This document shows, piece by piece, positions 44,412 to 54,476 of a DNA stretch of 64,000 nt. The position numbers and the translations under genes were made by a program. The DNA comes from Gammaproteobacteria bacterium (GTDB lineage: Bacteria; Pseudomonadota; Gammaproteobacteria; Enterobacterales; Permianibacteraceae). The notes under the pieces are model-generated. The model was not told the origin of the DNA. It saw only the letters and a program-made list of their open reading frames with translations, and did no database searches. The stretch is taken from the NCBI GenBank assembly GCA_016182845.1, contig JACPFT010000001.1, forward strand, positions 405,307 through 469,306, written 5' to 3'. Each line of letters begins with the position of its first letter. Positions within the stretch are counted from its first letter, which is position 1.

Positions 44412-46129
44412 TCAGATAACCGCCGCCACCGGCGGCTGACCGGCCCGGTGCCGGGCGAGGAGCTCGCGCACACCCTCCCCGTCCAGGCTCTCCCGTTCGA
44501 TCAGGGTCTCGGCGAGACGCCGCAGCAGCCCCTCTTCGCCGCGCAGCAGGCGCACGACGCGCTCGCGCACGCCCTGCAGCAGCGTCACGATTTCGGCGTC
44601 GACCTGACGAGCGGTCTCCTCGCTGAACACGCCGCGCGCCGATTCACCCAGGCCGCCCAGGAACAGGGAGGGCGGCGGCGCGAAGGCGGCAGGCCCCAGC
44701 TTCCCGCTCATGCCGAACTCCAGGATCAGGCGGCGCGCCAATTGGGTCGCCTTCTGCAGATCGTCGGCGGCGCCGGTGGACAGATCGCCGAAGCAGATTT
44801 CCTCGGCGACGCGCCCTCCCAGGAGCACGGCGAGCCTGTCCATGAGCTCGGCCTCGCAATAGAGATGGCGGTCTTCGGTCGGCAACTGCAGGGTGTAGCC
44901 CAGGGCACCGATGCCCCGGGGGATGATGGAGACCTTGTGCACCGGGTCGGCGTGCTCGACCAGCATGGCGACCAGGGCGTGCCCGGCCTCGTGGTGGGCG
45001 ACGCGATGCTTCTCGGCGGGCGTCATCAGACCGGACTTCTTCTGCAGGCCGCCGAGCACGCGGTCGATGGCTTCCTCGAAATCGCCCATGGCGACCCGGT
45101 CCTTGCCGGCTCGCGCCGCGAGCAGCGCCGCCTCGTTGACGATGTTGGCGAGATCGGCGCCGACGAAACCGGGGGTGCGCGCCGCGAGCGTGCGGGCGTC
45201 CACGTCGCCGGACAGGGTCAGTTTGCCGAGATGTAGGCGCAGGATGCCCTCCCGACCCTTCACATCGGGCCGATCCACGACCACGTGCCGGTCGAAGCGC
45301 CCCGCGCGCAGCAAGGCCGGGTCCAGGATCTCGGGCCGGTTGGTCGCGGCCATGAGCACGACGCCCTTGTTGGGGTCGAAGCCGTCCATCTCGGTGAGGA
45401 GCTGGTTCAGGGTCTGCTCGCGCTCCTCGTTGCTGCCGACCTGGCCGATACCGCGCGCCCGGCCCAGGGCGTCCAGCTCGTCGATGAAGATGATGCAGGG
45501 GGCGCTCTTCTGCGCCTGCTCGAACAGATCGCGCACGCGCGCCGCGCCCACGCCGACGAACATCTCCACGAATTCCGAGCCGGACAGGCTGAAGAACGGC
45601 ACCTTGGCCTCGCCGGCCACGGCGCGGGCCAGCAGGGTCTTGCCGGTGCCGGGCGGGCCGACCAGGAGCACGCCCTTGGGCAGGCGTCCGCCCAAGCGCG
45701 TGTAGCGTTCCGGCGAGGTCAGGAAGGTCACGACCTCCTTGAGCTCGTCCACGGCCTCGTCGATGCCGGCCACGTCCTTGAAGCCGACGGCGCGTAGTCG
45801 ATTTTCGCCGCCTCGAGGCGGCCCACCAGCTCCGGATCGGCGACTCGCACGGCGGCGAAGTCGTGCCAGTCCTCGGGCTTGGGGCCCTTGGCCTCGGCCC
45901 CGACGACGGGCGCGGCGTCCGGCTTGCTCAGGTAGCGGTAGCGTATCGCGCCGCTCACCTTGTCGGCGCCCAGGGCCACATCCTTGACGTCGCCCGTGGC
46001 AACCGCCTGCTTGAAGGTGGCGTACGAAATGACCGTCACGTGGTTCCCGCCCAGGAAATTCTGGAGCAGCAGGATGACCACGAAACCGGCGACGAAATAC
46101 CACAGCGAAAAGTTCAACCGCTTGTCCAT
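44412..46129 (-). pseudogene. ftsH: FtsH-type protease gene with deletion of the second membrane segment and frameshift
   Basis: The N-terminal frame from ATG 46129 gives a membrane helix ([21 protein letters not shown]) and a periplasmic part to about residue 110 (LEAAKIDYA). There it runs into a short out-of-frame tail. In the other frame, from about 45795, the cytosolic part is complete: [20 protein letters not shown], Walker A GPPGTGKT, Walker [35 protein letters not shown], zinc motif HHEAGHAL and [13 protein letters not shown]. What is missing is the second membrane helix and the linker, about 65 codons in E. coli FtsH. The AAA and protease parts carry all active residues, so this is a recent lesion or a sequencing/assembly error. 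Confidence 0.8.
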
Positions 46130-46218
46130 AGCCGCTCCTCAGCCTAACGCCGGTTGTTTCATCTTCCGTCTGCGTCCAGACGCATCGCTTGCGCTACGTC
46201 AAATTCGTGCGCGCCATT

Positions 46219-49200
46219 TCATGTGACGCCCTTGTCGATAATCAATACCGAGGGCGGAATGCCTTCCTGCCGAGCCACGCGCAGTTGCCGCTGCTTCACC
46301 AGGGTGTACAGGGCTGGGATCACCAGCAGGGTCAGCACCGTCGAGGAAATCATGCCGCCGACCATGGGCGCGGCGATGCGGCGCATCACCTCGGAACCGG
46401 TGCCCGTGCCCCACATGATCGGCAAGAGGCCCGCCATGATCGCGACCACGGTCATCATCTTGGGCCGCACACGCTCGACCGCCCCCTCCATGATCGCGGC
46501 GTAGAGCTCCCGCTGCGTCAGCGCCCTGTCCGCCTCGTAGCAGCGCTCCTGCGCTTCCTTCAGCGCCGCGTCCAGGTAGATGAGCATGACCACGCCGGTC
46601 TCCGCGGCGACGCCGGCGAGCGCGATGAAGCCCACTGCGACCGCCACGCTCAGGTTGTAATCCAACCACCACATCAGCCAGACGCCGCCGATGAGCGCGA
46701 ATGGCACCGAGAGCATGACGATCAGGGTTTCGGTGAGTCGGCGGAAATTGAGGTACAGCAGCAGGAAGATCAGCAGCAGGGTCAAGGGCACGACCAGCAT
46801 CAGCTTGGCCTTGGCCCGCTCCATGTACTCGAACTGGCCGCTCCAGGTCGCGTAATAACCGGCGGGGAATTGCACCTGGCTGCGCACGGCGGCCTGGGCG
46901 TCGCGCACGTAGCCGCCGATGTCCCGATCGCGGATGTCGACGAAGATGTAGGCGGAGAGCAACGCGTTCTCCGTGCGAATGCTGGGCGGACCCATGGCCA
47001 GCTCCACGCGCGCGAGCTGGCCGAGCGGGAGCATGGCGCCGTCCTTGGTCGGCACCAGGACCTGGCGCGCGATGGCCTGGGGATCGTCGCGCAGCTCGCG
47101 CGGGTAGCGCACGGCGACGCCGAAGCGCTCCCGGCCCTCCACCGTGGTCGTCACCGTCTCGCCACCCAGGGCCGTAGCGATCACGGCCTGCACCTCGCCG
47201 ACGGCGAGGCCGTAGCGCGCCAGGGCGTCCCGATCCGGCTCGATGTTCAGATAGAAGCCGCCGGTGATGCGCTCGGCGTAGGCGCTGGTGGTGCCGGGGA
47301 CGGCCTTGACCGCAGCCTCGATGTCCTTGGCGAGGCGCTCCATGACCGCGAGATCCTTGCCGAAGACCTTGATGCCGATGGGCGTGCGGATGCCCGTGGA
47401 AAGCATGTCGATGCGCGCCTTGATGGGCATGGTCCAGGCGTTGCTCACGCCGGGGAACTGCAGGGCCTCGTCCATCTCGGCGATGAGCGCATCGATGCTC
47501 ATGCCCGGCCGCCACTCGCTTTCCGGCTTCAGGTTGACCACGGTCTCGAACATCTCCAGCGGCGCGGGATCCGTCGCCGTCTGCGCGCGCCCGGCCTTGC
47601 CGAACACCGAGGCCACCTCCGGGAAGCGCTTGAGGATGCGGTCCTGCTGCTGCATGAGCTCGGCGGCCTTGGTGACCGACAAGCCCGGCAGCGTCGCCGG
47701 CATGTACAGCAGCGTGCCCTCGTTGAGGGTGGGCATGAACTCGCTGCCGAGCTCGCGGGCCGGGAAATAGGACAGGGCCATTACGACCAGCGCCAACAGT
47801 AAGGTGGTTTTCTTGAAGCGCAGCACCACGTGGATCAGCGGCCGGTAGGCCCAGATCAGGAAGCGGTTCACCGGGTTCTTCGCCTCCGGCATGACCTTGC
47901 CGCGGATGAACAGCAGCATCAACACCGGCACCAGGGTCACCGACAGCAGGGCCGCGCCGGCCATGGCGAAGGTCTTGGTGAAGGCGAGCGGCTGGAACAG
48001 CCGGCCCTCCTGGGCCTCCAGCGTGAACACCGGCAGGAAGGACACGGTGATGATGAGCAGGCTGAAGAACAGCGCCGGCCCCACCTCGCGGCAGGCGGCG
48101 GTCATCAGGTAAACGCGCGACTCGCCCGGGCTGGCGCGTTCCAGGTGCTTGTGGGCGTTTTCGATCATGACGATGGCGGCGTCCACCATGGCGCCGATGG
48201 CGATGGCGATGCCGCCCAGGCTCATGATGTTGGAGTTCATGCCCAGGGCGCGCATGGTGATGAAGGCGATGAGCACGCCGACGGGCAACATGACGATGGC
48301 GACCAGGGCGCTGCGCACGTGCAGCAGGAAGACGATGCACACGGCGGCGACGATCAGGCTTTCCTCCAACAGCGTGTTCCTCAAGGTATCGATCGCGCGG
48401 TGGATCAGAGCGGAGCGGTCGTACACGGTCTCGACGCGCATGCCCTCGGGCAGCCCCGAGGCGATCTCGTCGATCTTGGCCTTCAGGTTGTGGATCACGT
48501 CCAGGGCGTTCTGGCCATAGCGCGCCATGGCGATGCCGGCCACGACTTCGCCCTCGCCGTCGAGCTCGGCGACGCCTCGGCGCTCGTCGGGACCCAGTTC
48601 GACCCGGGCGATGTCCCTGAGCAGGACCGGCGTGCCGCCCTCGGCCTTCACCACCAGCTTTTCCAGATCCTCGACGCCGCGCAGATAGCCCTTGCCGCGC
48701 ACCATGTACTCGCGCTCGGCCAGCTCCACCGTGCGCCCGCCCACGTCGGTATTGCTGTCGCGCACGACCTGGGCGACGCGCTCCAGGGGGATGCCGTAGG
48801 CCTGCAGCCGGGTCGGATCGACCGTGATCTGGTACTGCTTGACGAAACCGCCGACGCTCGCGACCTCGGACACGCCCTGGGCCTTGGTGAGCTGGTAGCG
48901 CACATACCAGTCCTGGGCCGCGCGCAGCTCGGCCAGATCGTGGCGGTCGCTCTGCAGGGCGTACTGGTAGACCCAGCCGACGCCGGTCGCGTCCGGCCCC
49001 AGGGTCGGCGACACGCCCTTGGGCAGGCGCCCGGCGACCGAATTCAGGTATTCGAGCACGCGCGAGCGCGCCCAGTAGATGTCCGTGCCGTCCTCGAAGA
49101 TCACGTAGACGAAGGAGGCGCCGAAGAAGGAGAAGCCGCGCACGACCTTGGACTGGGGCACGCTCAGCATGGCCGTGGTGAGCGGATAGGTCACCTGATC

Positions 49201-49386
49201 CTCGACCACCTGCGGCGCCTGGCCGGGGAACTCGGTGTAGACGATGACCTGGACGTCGGACAGATCCGGGATGGCGTCCAGGGGCGTGCGGCTGATGGCG
49301 TAGATCCCCGCCCCTACCGTCAGTGTGGCGGCGAGCAGGACCAGGAACACGTTGCGCACCGACCATTCGATAACCCGCGCCAACAT
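46219..49386 (-). CDS. cusA: Cu(I)/Ag(I) RND efflux pump
   Basis: The pump has 1055 residues from ATG 49386; the adaptor stop lies one base before. TM4 reads GGIAIAIGAMVDAAIVMIEN, typical for Cus-type HME pumps. All three positions of the methionine cluster that I place from E. coli CusA are kept: LLYMPATLPG, APLEMFET and RIDMLSTG. C-terminal helices have GFIALAGVAAETGVVMLIYLD and PKMMTVVAIMAGLLPIMWGTGTGSEVM. It exports Cu(I) or Ag(I) from the periplasm and cytosol. It forms an operon with the two genes upstream (50812 and 52056). Confidence 0.94.
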   Translation of the reverse strand: MLARVIEWSVRNVFLVLLAATLTVGAGIYAISRTPLDAIPDLSDVQVIVYTEFPGQAPQVVEDQVTYPLTTAMLSVPQSKVVRGFSFFGASFVYVIFEDGTDIYWARSRVLEYLNSVAGRLPKGVSPTLGPDATGVGWVYQYALQSDRHDLAELRAAQDWYVRYQLTKAQGVSEVASVGGFVKQYQITVDPTRLQAYGIPLERVAQVVRDSNTDVGGRTVELAEREYMVRGKGYLRGVEDLEKLVVKAEGGTPVLLRDIARVELGPDERRGVAELDGEGEVVAGIAMARYGQNALDVIHNLKAKIDEIASGLPEGMRVETVYDRSALIHRAIDTLRNTLLEESLIVAAVCIVFLLHVRSALVAIVMLPVGVLIAFITMRALGMNSNIMSLGGIAIAIGAMVDAAIVMIENAHKHLERASPGESRVYLMTAACREVGPALFFSLLIITVSFLPVFTLEAQEGRLFQPLAFTKTFAMAGAALLSVTLVPVLMLLFIRGKVMPEAKNPVNRFLIWAYRPLIHVVLRFKKTTLLLALVVMALSYFPARELGSEFMPTLNEGTLLYMPATLPGLSVTKAAELMQQQDRILKRFPEVASVFGKAGRAQTATDPAPLEMFETVVNLKPESEWRPGMSIDALIAEMDEALQFPGVSNAWTMPIKARIDMLSTGIRTPIGIKVFGKDLAVMERLAKDIEAAVKAVPGTTSAYAERITGGFYLNIEPDRDALARYGLAVGEVQAVIATALGGETVTTTVEGRERFGVAVRYPRELRDDPQAIARQVLVPTKDGAMLPLGQLARVELAMGPPSIRTENALLSAYIFVDIRDRDIGGYVRDAQAAVRSQVQFPAGYYATWSGQFEYMERAKAKLMLVVPLTLLLIFLLLYLNFRRLTETLIVMLSVPFALIGGVWLMWWLDYNLSVAVAVGFIALAGVAAETGVVMLIYLDAALKEAQERCYEADRALTQRELYAAIMEGAVERVRPKMMTVVAIMAGLLPIMWGTGTGSEVMRRIAAPMVGGMISSTVLTLLVIPALYTLVKQRQLRVARQEGIPPSVLIIDKGVT

Positions 49387-49387
49387 C

Positions 49388-50812
49388 TCAGTGCCCTCCG
49401 TGGCCGCCCGGACCGCCCGAGGCGGACTCGGGCGGGGCCGGTTCGGGTTCGGCGGCGGGCGCGTGCCCCGCGTGCACGGGCGCCGGCTCCGGCTTATCGG
49501 CCGGTTCCTGCTTACCAGCCGGCGAGCCGCCATGGCCCGCGTGGCCGAAACTGCCCAGCGCCGCCTTCAAATTGCTCTCGGCGTCGATGAGGAAGTTCGC
49601 CCGCGTCACGACGCGCTCGCCCTCGGCGAGGCCGGTGCGCACCGCGTAGTAGCCGTCAGCCAACAGGCCCAGGCGCACCTCGCGCGGTTCGAACAGGCCC
49701 TCGCCGAAGGCGACGAGCACGATCTGACGCTGGCCGCTGTCCAGCACCGCCGCCTCCGGCACGGCCACGGCCGGTTCGCCGCCATGCCCCGCCGCCAGCT
49801 CGACGCGGGCGAACTGGCCGGGCTGCAGCCGGCCGCCGGGATTGTCCAGCTCGAAGCGCACGCGCGCCGTGCGCGTCTCGGCCTTGAGTTCGGGGTAGAC
49901 GAAGCTGACGCGGCCGGCGAAGTCCTCGCCGGGAAAGGCGTCGATGCGGATCGTGGCGGCCTGGCCGGGGTGCACGAAGGCCAGATCCTGCTCGTAGATG
50001 TCGGCGATGAGCCAGACCGTGGCCAGATCGGCGAGGCGGAACAGCGGCTCGCCCGGCATGAAGCGCATGCCCTCCACGGCCATCTTTTCCAACACGACGC
50101 CGCCGGCCGGCGTCCGGTACGGCAGGGTGCGGCGCACTTGCCCTTCCCGCCGCAGGCCGGCGAGGTCGGCCTCGGCGAGGCCCCAGTTGGCGAGCCGACG
50201 GCCGGCGGCTTCGGCGAGCCGGCCGCGCCGCTCCGGTCCGACGAGTCCGTCGGCGGCGCGGGCGAGCAGGTACTCCTCCTGGGCCGAGACCAGCTCGGGG
50301 CTATACACCTCGAACAGGGGCTGCCCCGCGGCCACGGCCTTGCCGGTCTCGTTGACGTGCAGCTTCTCGATCCAGCCCTCGAAGCGCGGCGCGACCGTGA
50401 ACAAGCCGCGCTCATCCACGCTCACCGTGCCGACCGCGCGCACCCTGCGCACCAGCACGCGCGCCGCCACCTCGGCGGTGGTGACGCCCAGAACCTGCAT
50501 GCGCTCGGGAGCCACCTTCACCAGCTTGCCTGCGGGCGTCTCGCCCTCGTACACCGGCAGGTAGTCCATGCCCATGGGATCTTTTTTCGGCACGGGCGAG
50601 GTGTCGGGCAGGCCCATGGGATTGCGGTAGTAAAGAATCTTGCGCGGCGCCTCGGGCTGCGCGGCGGTGTGGCTGGAAGCCGAGTGCGCTGCCGGCGCCG
50701 GCACGGCCGGGCCCAGCAGGTGCTCGAAGCGGGCGCCCAGCCAGGCGCCCAGGAGCAGCATGGCCAAGGAGGCGGCGAGCCACAGGGCGGGGGGAATGCG
50801 CCGTGTCGTCAT
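49388..50812 (-). CDS. cusB: RND periplasmic adaptor (CusB type)
   Basis: The protein has 474 residues with an N-terminal membrane/signal segment (ALWLAASLAMLLLGAWLGARF). A CusB-type metal-binding stretch follows: YYRNPMGLPDTSPVPKKDPMGMDYLPVYEG, where CusB has its Met ligands. Lipoyl and barrel parts: VAPRFEGWIEKLHVNETGKAVAAGQPLFEVYSPEL, GVVLEKMAVEGMRFMPGEPLFRLADL, QAATIRIDAFPGEDFAGRVSFVYPEL. A His/Pro/Gly-rich tail (PAPVHAGHAPAAEPEPAPPESASGGPGGHGGH) ends it, a second probable metal site. It hands copper to CusA. Confidence 0.93.
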   Translation of the reverse strand: MTTRRIPPALWLAASLAMLLLGAWLGARFEHLLGPAVPAPAAHSASSHTAAQPEAPRKILYYRNPMGLPDTSPVPKKDPMGMDYLPVYEGETPAGKLVKVAPERMQVLGVTTAEVAARVLVRRVRAVGTVSVDERGLFTVAPRFEGWIEKLHVNETGKAVAAGQPLFEVYSPELVSAQEEYLLARAADGLVGPERRGRLAEAAGRRLANWGLAEADLAGLRREGQVRRTLPYRTPAGGVVLEKMAVEGMRFMPGEPLFRLADLATVWLIADIYEQDLAFVHPGQAATIRIDAFPGEDFAGRVSFVYPELKAETRTARVRFELDNPGGRLQPGQFARVELAAGHGGEPAVAVPEAAVLDSGQRQIVLVAFGEGLFEPREVRLGLLADGYYAVRTGLAEGERVVTRANFLIDAESNLKAALGSFGHAGHGGSPAGKQEPADKPEPAPVHAGHAPAAEPEPAPPESASGGPGGHGGH

Positions 50813-52056
50813 CGTACATCTCCGGTGATCCGCTCGATGGCGGCATACGCGCTTTGTTGTTCGAACTGGGCACGCACACGCTCCAGGCGCGCGGCGCGAA
50901 TGGCCCGCTCGGCCTCGATCAGCGTGCCGAAATCCACCTTGCCGGTCTCATAGCCGGCCAGGGCCGAGCGCAGGGTGAGCTGGGCCTGGGGCAGCAGCGT
51001 CGCCCCGTACAGGCTCTCCCGCTCGCGGGCCCGGGCGTAGCCGGCCAGGGCCGCGTCCAGCTCGGACGCGAGCTGCCATTGCGCGGCCCGCCGGCGCTCC
51101 TCCGCCCGGCGGCGCATGGCCCGCGCCTCGCGCTGCATGGCGCGGCGCCTGTCGAACTGCAGGGGCAGGTTCACTTCCAGCATGATCTGCCAGCTCTCGA
51201 CGCGGTCGTCGACCTGCACCGGCCCGACGCCCACGTTGACGTCCGGCAGCCATTCCTTGTCGGCGAGGCGGCTGCGGAAATCGGCGGCGGCGATGTCGGC
51301 CTCGCCCGCGGCGAGTTCGGGGTTGCGCTCGGCCAATTGGCTATGCAGCGTCTCGGCCGCAAGCTCGCCGCCGGGCAACGGCGGCGGCTCGCCGGGGATG
51401 TGCAGGGGCGCGGCCTCACCCCGGCCGAGCAGGGCATTCAATCGCGCGCGGGCGCGCTCGGCTTCCGCCGCCAGGCCCATGAGCTCACCCGCCACCATGG
51501 ACCGCTCGGTCTGGGCCTTGAGGACGTCCTGTTGCGGCGCGCTGCCGTTGGCGTAGCGCACCTGCGCCACGGCCTCCAGGCGTTCGAGCAGGGCGAGGAC
51601 TTCCCGGTTGATAGCCGCGGCGGCCTCGGCCTGATGATGCTCGGCGAGCGCCATGCGCAGCATGGCGTTGAGGGCGTAGCGGGTCTGCTCGATGCGCTGC
51701 CCGGCGGCCTCGGCCTCGGCCCGGGCCTCCTGCTCGCGCAGGGTCAATTTGCCCCCTAAGGGGAACGCCTGGGACAGGGTGTAACGCGTCTGGCCCACTT
51801 GGCCCGGCAACAGGCGCGGCGAGGAGCGGTCGATGTCCATCAGTTCCAGGCGCAGCATGGGATCGGGCAGCTTGCCGGCGCTGTCCACGCGCGCCCGGGC
51901 GGCCTGCCCTTCCTCCCTCATGGCCGCGAGCTCCGGGTTGTGCGTGGCGAGCCAGTCCTTGAGATTCGCGTAAGCACCCTCGTCGGCGCCGGCCCCGGTC
52001 GTCGTCAGCGCCGACAGCAGGAGCGCGGCGACGGCAGTGGGAATTCGTTTCGACAT
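50809..52056 (-). CDS. cusC: Outer-membrane factor of the Cus-type pump (TolC family)
   Basis: The protein has 415 residues with a signal peptide (AVAALLLSALTTTGAGADEG). Outer-membrane-factor repeats: LKDWLATHNPELAAMREEGQAARARVDSAGKLPDPML and LHSQLAERNPELAAGEADIAAADFRSRLADKEWLPDVNVGVG. There is no lipobox Cys at the cleavage site, unlike E. coli CusC. It overlaps the adaptor gene by 4 bases. It supplies the outer-membrane exit duct. Confidence 0.9.
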   Translation of the reverse strand: MSKRIPTAVAALLLSALTTTGAGADEGAYANLKDWLATHNPELAAMREEGQAARARVDSAGKLPDPMLRLELMDIDRSSPRLLPGQVGQTRYTLSQAFPLGGKLTLREQEARAEAEAAGQRIEQTRYALNAMLRMALAEHHQAEAAAAINREVLALLERLEAVAQVRYANGSAPQQDVLKAQTERSMVAGELMGLAAEAERARARLNALLGRGEAAPLHIPGEPPPLPGGELAAETLHSQLAERNPELAAGEADIAAADFRSRLADKEWLPDVNVGVGPVQVDDRVESWQIMLEVNLPLQFDRRRAMQREARAMRRRAEERRRAAQWQLASELDAALAGYARARERESLYGATLLPQAQLTLRSALAGYETGKVDFGTLIEAERAIRAARLERVRAQFEQQSAYAAIERITGDVR

Positions 52057-52114
52057 CGCGTGCTTCCAAGGGTTGGAGAGCGGCGGCGGGCGTCGCGCGA
52101 CCGCCGCCGCGCGC

Positions 52115-52486
52115 TCAATGGGCGTGCTTGGCCATGCCGGCGCAGCCTTCCATCATCAGCTTGTGCTCGCGCGCCATCTGGTCCATGACCTCGTCCATGA
52201 ATTTCTGGTGTTCGCTGATCCAGCGCTCGTGCTCCTCCATGGTCATGTCCTTGACCGGTTTCACGGTATGCATCTGCCGCATGGCCTGCTCCATCAGGCT
52301 CATGTGCTGCTGCATCAGCTTCTGCCGCTCGCCGGTCTCGGCTTTTTCCGCCTGTTCCAGCTTTTCCTTGGCCTTCTTGGTATGCCCGTGCGCCTCCATG
52401 ATCAGATCCCAGGTGGAACCGGGCATGGCTGCGTGGGCAGCGGGCAGAAGGGCGGCCAGGCCGAGGACGATGAGCAATTTCTTCAT
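52115..52486 (-). CDS. Small periplasmic Met/His-rich helical protein
   Basis: The protein has 123 residues from ATG 52486 (AAGGAGA upstream), with a signal peptide (LLIVLGLAALLPAAHA). The mature protein is helical and Met-rich (LMQQHMSLMEQAMRQMHTV, FMDEVMDQMAREHKLMMEGCAGMAKHAH). Such spacing of Met and His fits periplasmic Cu(I) chaperones of the CopK/CusF/CueP sort in function, though not in fold. It is the first gene of the second RND operon. It likely delivers copper to the adaptor. Confidence 0.7.
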   Translation of the reverse strand: MKKLLIVLGLAALLPAAHAAMPGSTWDLIMEAHGHTKKAKEKLEQAEKAETGERQKLMQQHMSLMEQAMRQMHTVKPVKDMTMEEHERWISEHQKFMDEVMDQMAREHKLMMEGCAGMAKHAH

Positions 52487-52565
52487 GGTGTTCTCCTTGA
52501 GATGTGGGCAGGGACTTCGCGGTACCGCCGCGAACGGGAATGCTTTTCGGCGAAGCCACGCCGGT

Positions 52566-53222
52566 TCAGGATTTCGTCGCCGGCAAGCGGGTTCGGAAGC
52601 GTGGTAAAAACGCCGGAACCTCGCGCACGTAGCGCCGGTATTCGTCGCCGAAGCGCGCGACGGCCTCGACCTCCTCCGCACGCGCGAGGCGGTAATACAT
52701 GAACACGAGCACCGGGAACATGGCGGCGGTGATCAGCGTCGGCCATTGCAGCAGGAAGCCGGCCATGATCAGCACGAAGCCTACGTATTGGGGATGACGC
52801 ACGCGGGCGTAGGGTCCCGTCGTCGCCAGGGCCCCGGCCTGCTGCGCCGCGTAGAGCACGGGCCAGGCCGCTGAGAGCAGCCAGAAGCCGCCAATCAGCA
52901 GCACGAAGCTGGCGACATGGAACGGCCCGAAATGGGGAAAGGCCTGCCAGCCGAACAAGGTCTCCAGGAGGTGCCCCGCGTCATGGGTCAGGAAGTCGAT
53001 GCCGGGATAACGGCTACCCAGCCAGCCGGACAGCAGGTAGATGGTCAGGGGAAAGCCGTACATCTCGGTGAACAGCGCCACCAGGAAGGCGGAGAAGGCA
53101 CCGAAACTGCGCCAGTCCCGCGCCGACTTCGGCTTGAAGAAGCTGAACGCGAAGATGATGAACACCAGGGAATTGATGACCACCAGTCCCCATAGGCCGT
53201 AGGCGGATTCGTCGTGCGACAT
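52566..53222 (-). CDS. Isoprenylcysteine-methyltransferase-like membrane protein
   Basis: The protein has 218 residues from ATG 53222. Five probable membrane helices. The C-terminal half has the ICMT/PEMT signature: GPYARVRHPQYVGFVLIMAGFLLQWPTLITA and ARAEEVEAVARFGDEYRRYVREVPAFLPRF, which binds SAM. The substrate is unknown; in bacteria these often methylate membrane lipids or small molecules. Homologues with a start like this occur in metal-resistance islands. Confidence 0.8.
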   Translation of the reverse strand: MSHDESAYGLWGLVVINSLVFIIFAFSFFKPKSARDWRSFGAFSAFLVALFTEMYGFPLTIYLLSGWLGSRYPGIDFLTHDAGHLLETLFGWQAFPHFGPFHVASFVLLIGGFWLLSAAWPVLYAAQQAGALATTGPYARVRHPQYVGFVLIMAGFLLQWPTLITAAMFPVLVFMYYRLARAEEVEAVARFGDEYRRYVREVPAFLPRFRTRLPATKS

Positions 53223-53241
53223 GACCGTGCTCCTTGTGCTT

Positions 53242-53670
53242 TCAGAACGTGCCGAACAGGCGAGCTGGCGCCTGCGGGCTGATTTCGTACACCGGCAGCG
53301 TGTTCGCTTCATGCCGCCCCATGCCCGGCGAGTTGGCGGGCATGCCGGGCACCGCGATGCCGGCGATCGCGGGACGCTGCTGCAACAGCCGGGCGATGGC
53401 CGCAACCGGCACGTGCCCCTCGACGCGGTAGCCTTCGATGATCGCCGTGTGGCACGAGGCCAGGTGCTGCGGCACGCCGAGTTCGCGCCGCTTTTCATCG
53501 AGCTCGTAAGTGTGCCGCACATCCACCTGGAAACCGTGCCGGACAAGGTAGGCCGCGTAATAGGCGCAGCACCCGCAAGCCGGCGACTTGTAAACCGTGA
53601 TCGAAGCCGCCATCGCGGAGGTGGCTGTGAACGCCGCGACGAAGGCCAGGGTGGTGAAGAACCCGCGCAT
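53242..53670 (-). CDS. DUF411 metal-binding protein
   Basis: The protein has 142 residues from ATG 53670 (GGAGTTCCTGGT upstream). Signal peptide (FFTTLAFVAAFTATSAMA), then a thioredoxin-like fold with ITVYKSPACGCC near the start and VPQHLASCHTAIIEGYRVEGHVPVAAIARLL, then GIAVPGMPANSPGM. These features define DUF411, common in copper/silver/gold resistance clusters. The CGCC motif probably binds metal or forms disulfides. It ends 20 bases before the methyltransferase-like gene starts. Confidence 0.88.
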   Translation of the reverse strand: MRGFFTTLAFVAAFTATSAMAASITVYKSPACGCCAYYAAYLVRHGFQVDVRHTYELDEKRRELGVPQHLASCHTAIIEGYRVEGHVPVAAIARLLQQRPAIAGIAVPGMPANSPGMGRHEANTLPVYEISPQAPARLFGTF

Positions 53671-53824
53671 ACCAGGAACTCCTCGGCCAGGAAGGCACAA
53701 ACAGAAAGGATGGGGACCCGGCGGAGCACCGTGGCGGCTCGGCCGGCGAACGTGGACCAGGCTCAGGCGGGTAGTACGGTCCGGAAGGACGTCTACCCGC
53801 TAGCGCCTGCACAGGCGAAGGGAC

Positions 53825-54295
53825 TTAGATCGTGAAGACTTGATAGAGGATGGTCAGCGGCGGTGTGGCCGAATCGCGAGGGCGTTCGGAGCTGATGAGG
53901 AGCCGGATCGCCGACGCGGGTAACTGCGGTATCGCCGCAACGCGGTAGAGAAAGGCGAAGGTACTCGGCGCGGCCTTGCCGGCGGCATCGCCGAGTTTCA
54001 GCTGCTCACCTTCCGCACAATGGATACCGCAGACTGGCTCCGCCCCGTCCTCGCAACAGGAGGCGGCATCGCCACCCGCCACCATGGCGGCATGAGTCGA
54101 GCCGGCCTCCGCATGGCGAGCCGCCTCGGCATGCCCGGCGTGCTCGGCGTGAGCCGAACCGAACTGTTCGAAGGACGCGGACGATGGAATCAACGCCGGT
54201 AGCATGCAGGCGTGAACCGCCTTCACCGTCAACGCAAACAGCACCAACACTACCCAGAGGTAGCTGGTTTGCCGGCGTTGGGGCGTGCTGTTCAT
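53825..54295 (-). CDS. Exported His/Cys-rich protein
   Basis: The protein has 156 residues from ATG 54295. Signal-anchor SYLWVVLVLFALTVKAVHAC. The middle is repetitive in Ala, His and Glu (SAHAEHAGHAEAARHAEAGSTHAAM) and is followed by a Cys cluster (CCEDGAEPVCGIHCAEGE). The pattern resembles the small gene at 17492 and suggests a periplasmic metal-binding protein. It is the most upstream gene of the minus-strand metal region. I know no family name. Confidence 0.6.
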   Translation of the reverse strand: MNSTPQRRQTSYLWVVLVLFALTVKAVHACMLPALIPSSASFEQFGSAHAEHAGHAEAARHAEAGSTHAAMVAGGDAASCCEDGAEPVCGIHCAEGEQLKLGDAAGKAAPSTFAFLYRVAAIPQLPASAIRLLISSERPRDSATPPLTILYQVFTI

Positions 54296-54476
54296 CCGTT
54301 GCTCCGGGGCTGCGTGTCCAGGAGAGCATAGAAGTCCGCTCTGACTTGTCAAAGGCTTGCACAGGCTGGTTTGGGTTGACTTGACGCAAGTCAAGCCGTA
54401 AGAGCCTATAGCGCCGGGGGTGAGTTCGCCGGCTTGCGCGAGCGTACCTGCCCTCTAGCATTGAGGGATTGCTCAA

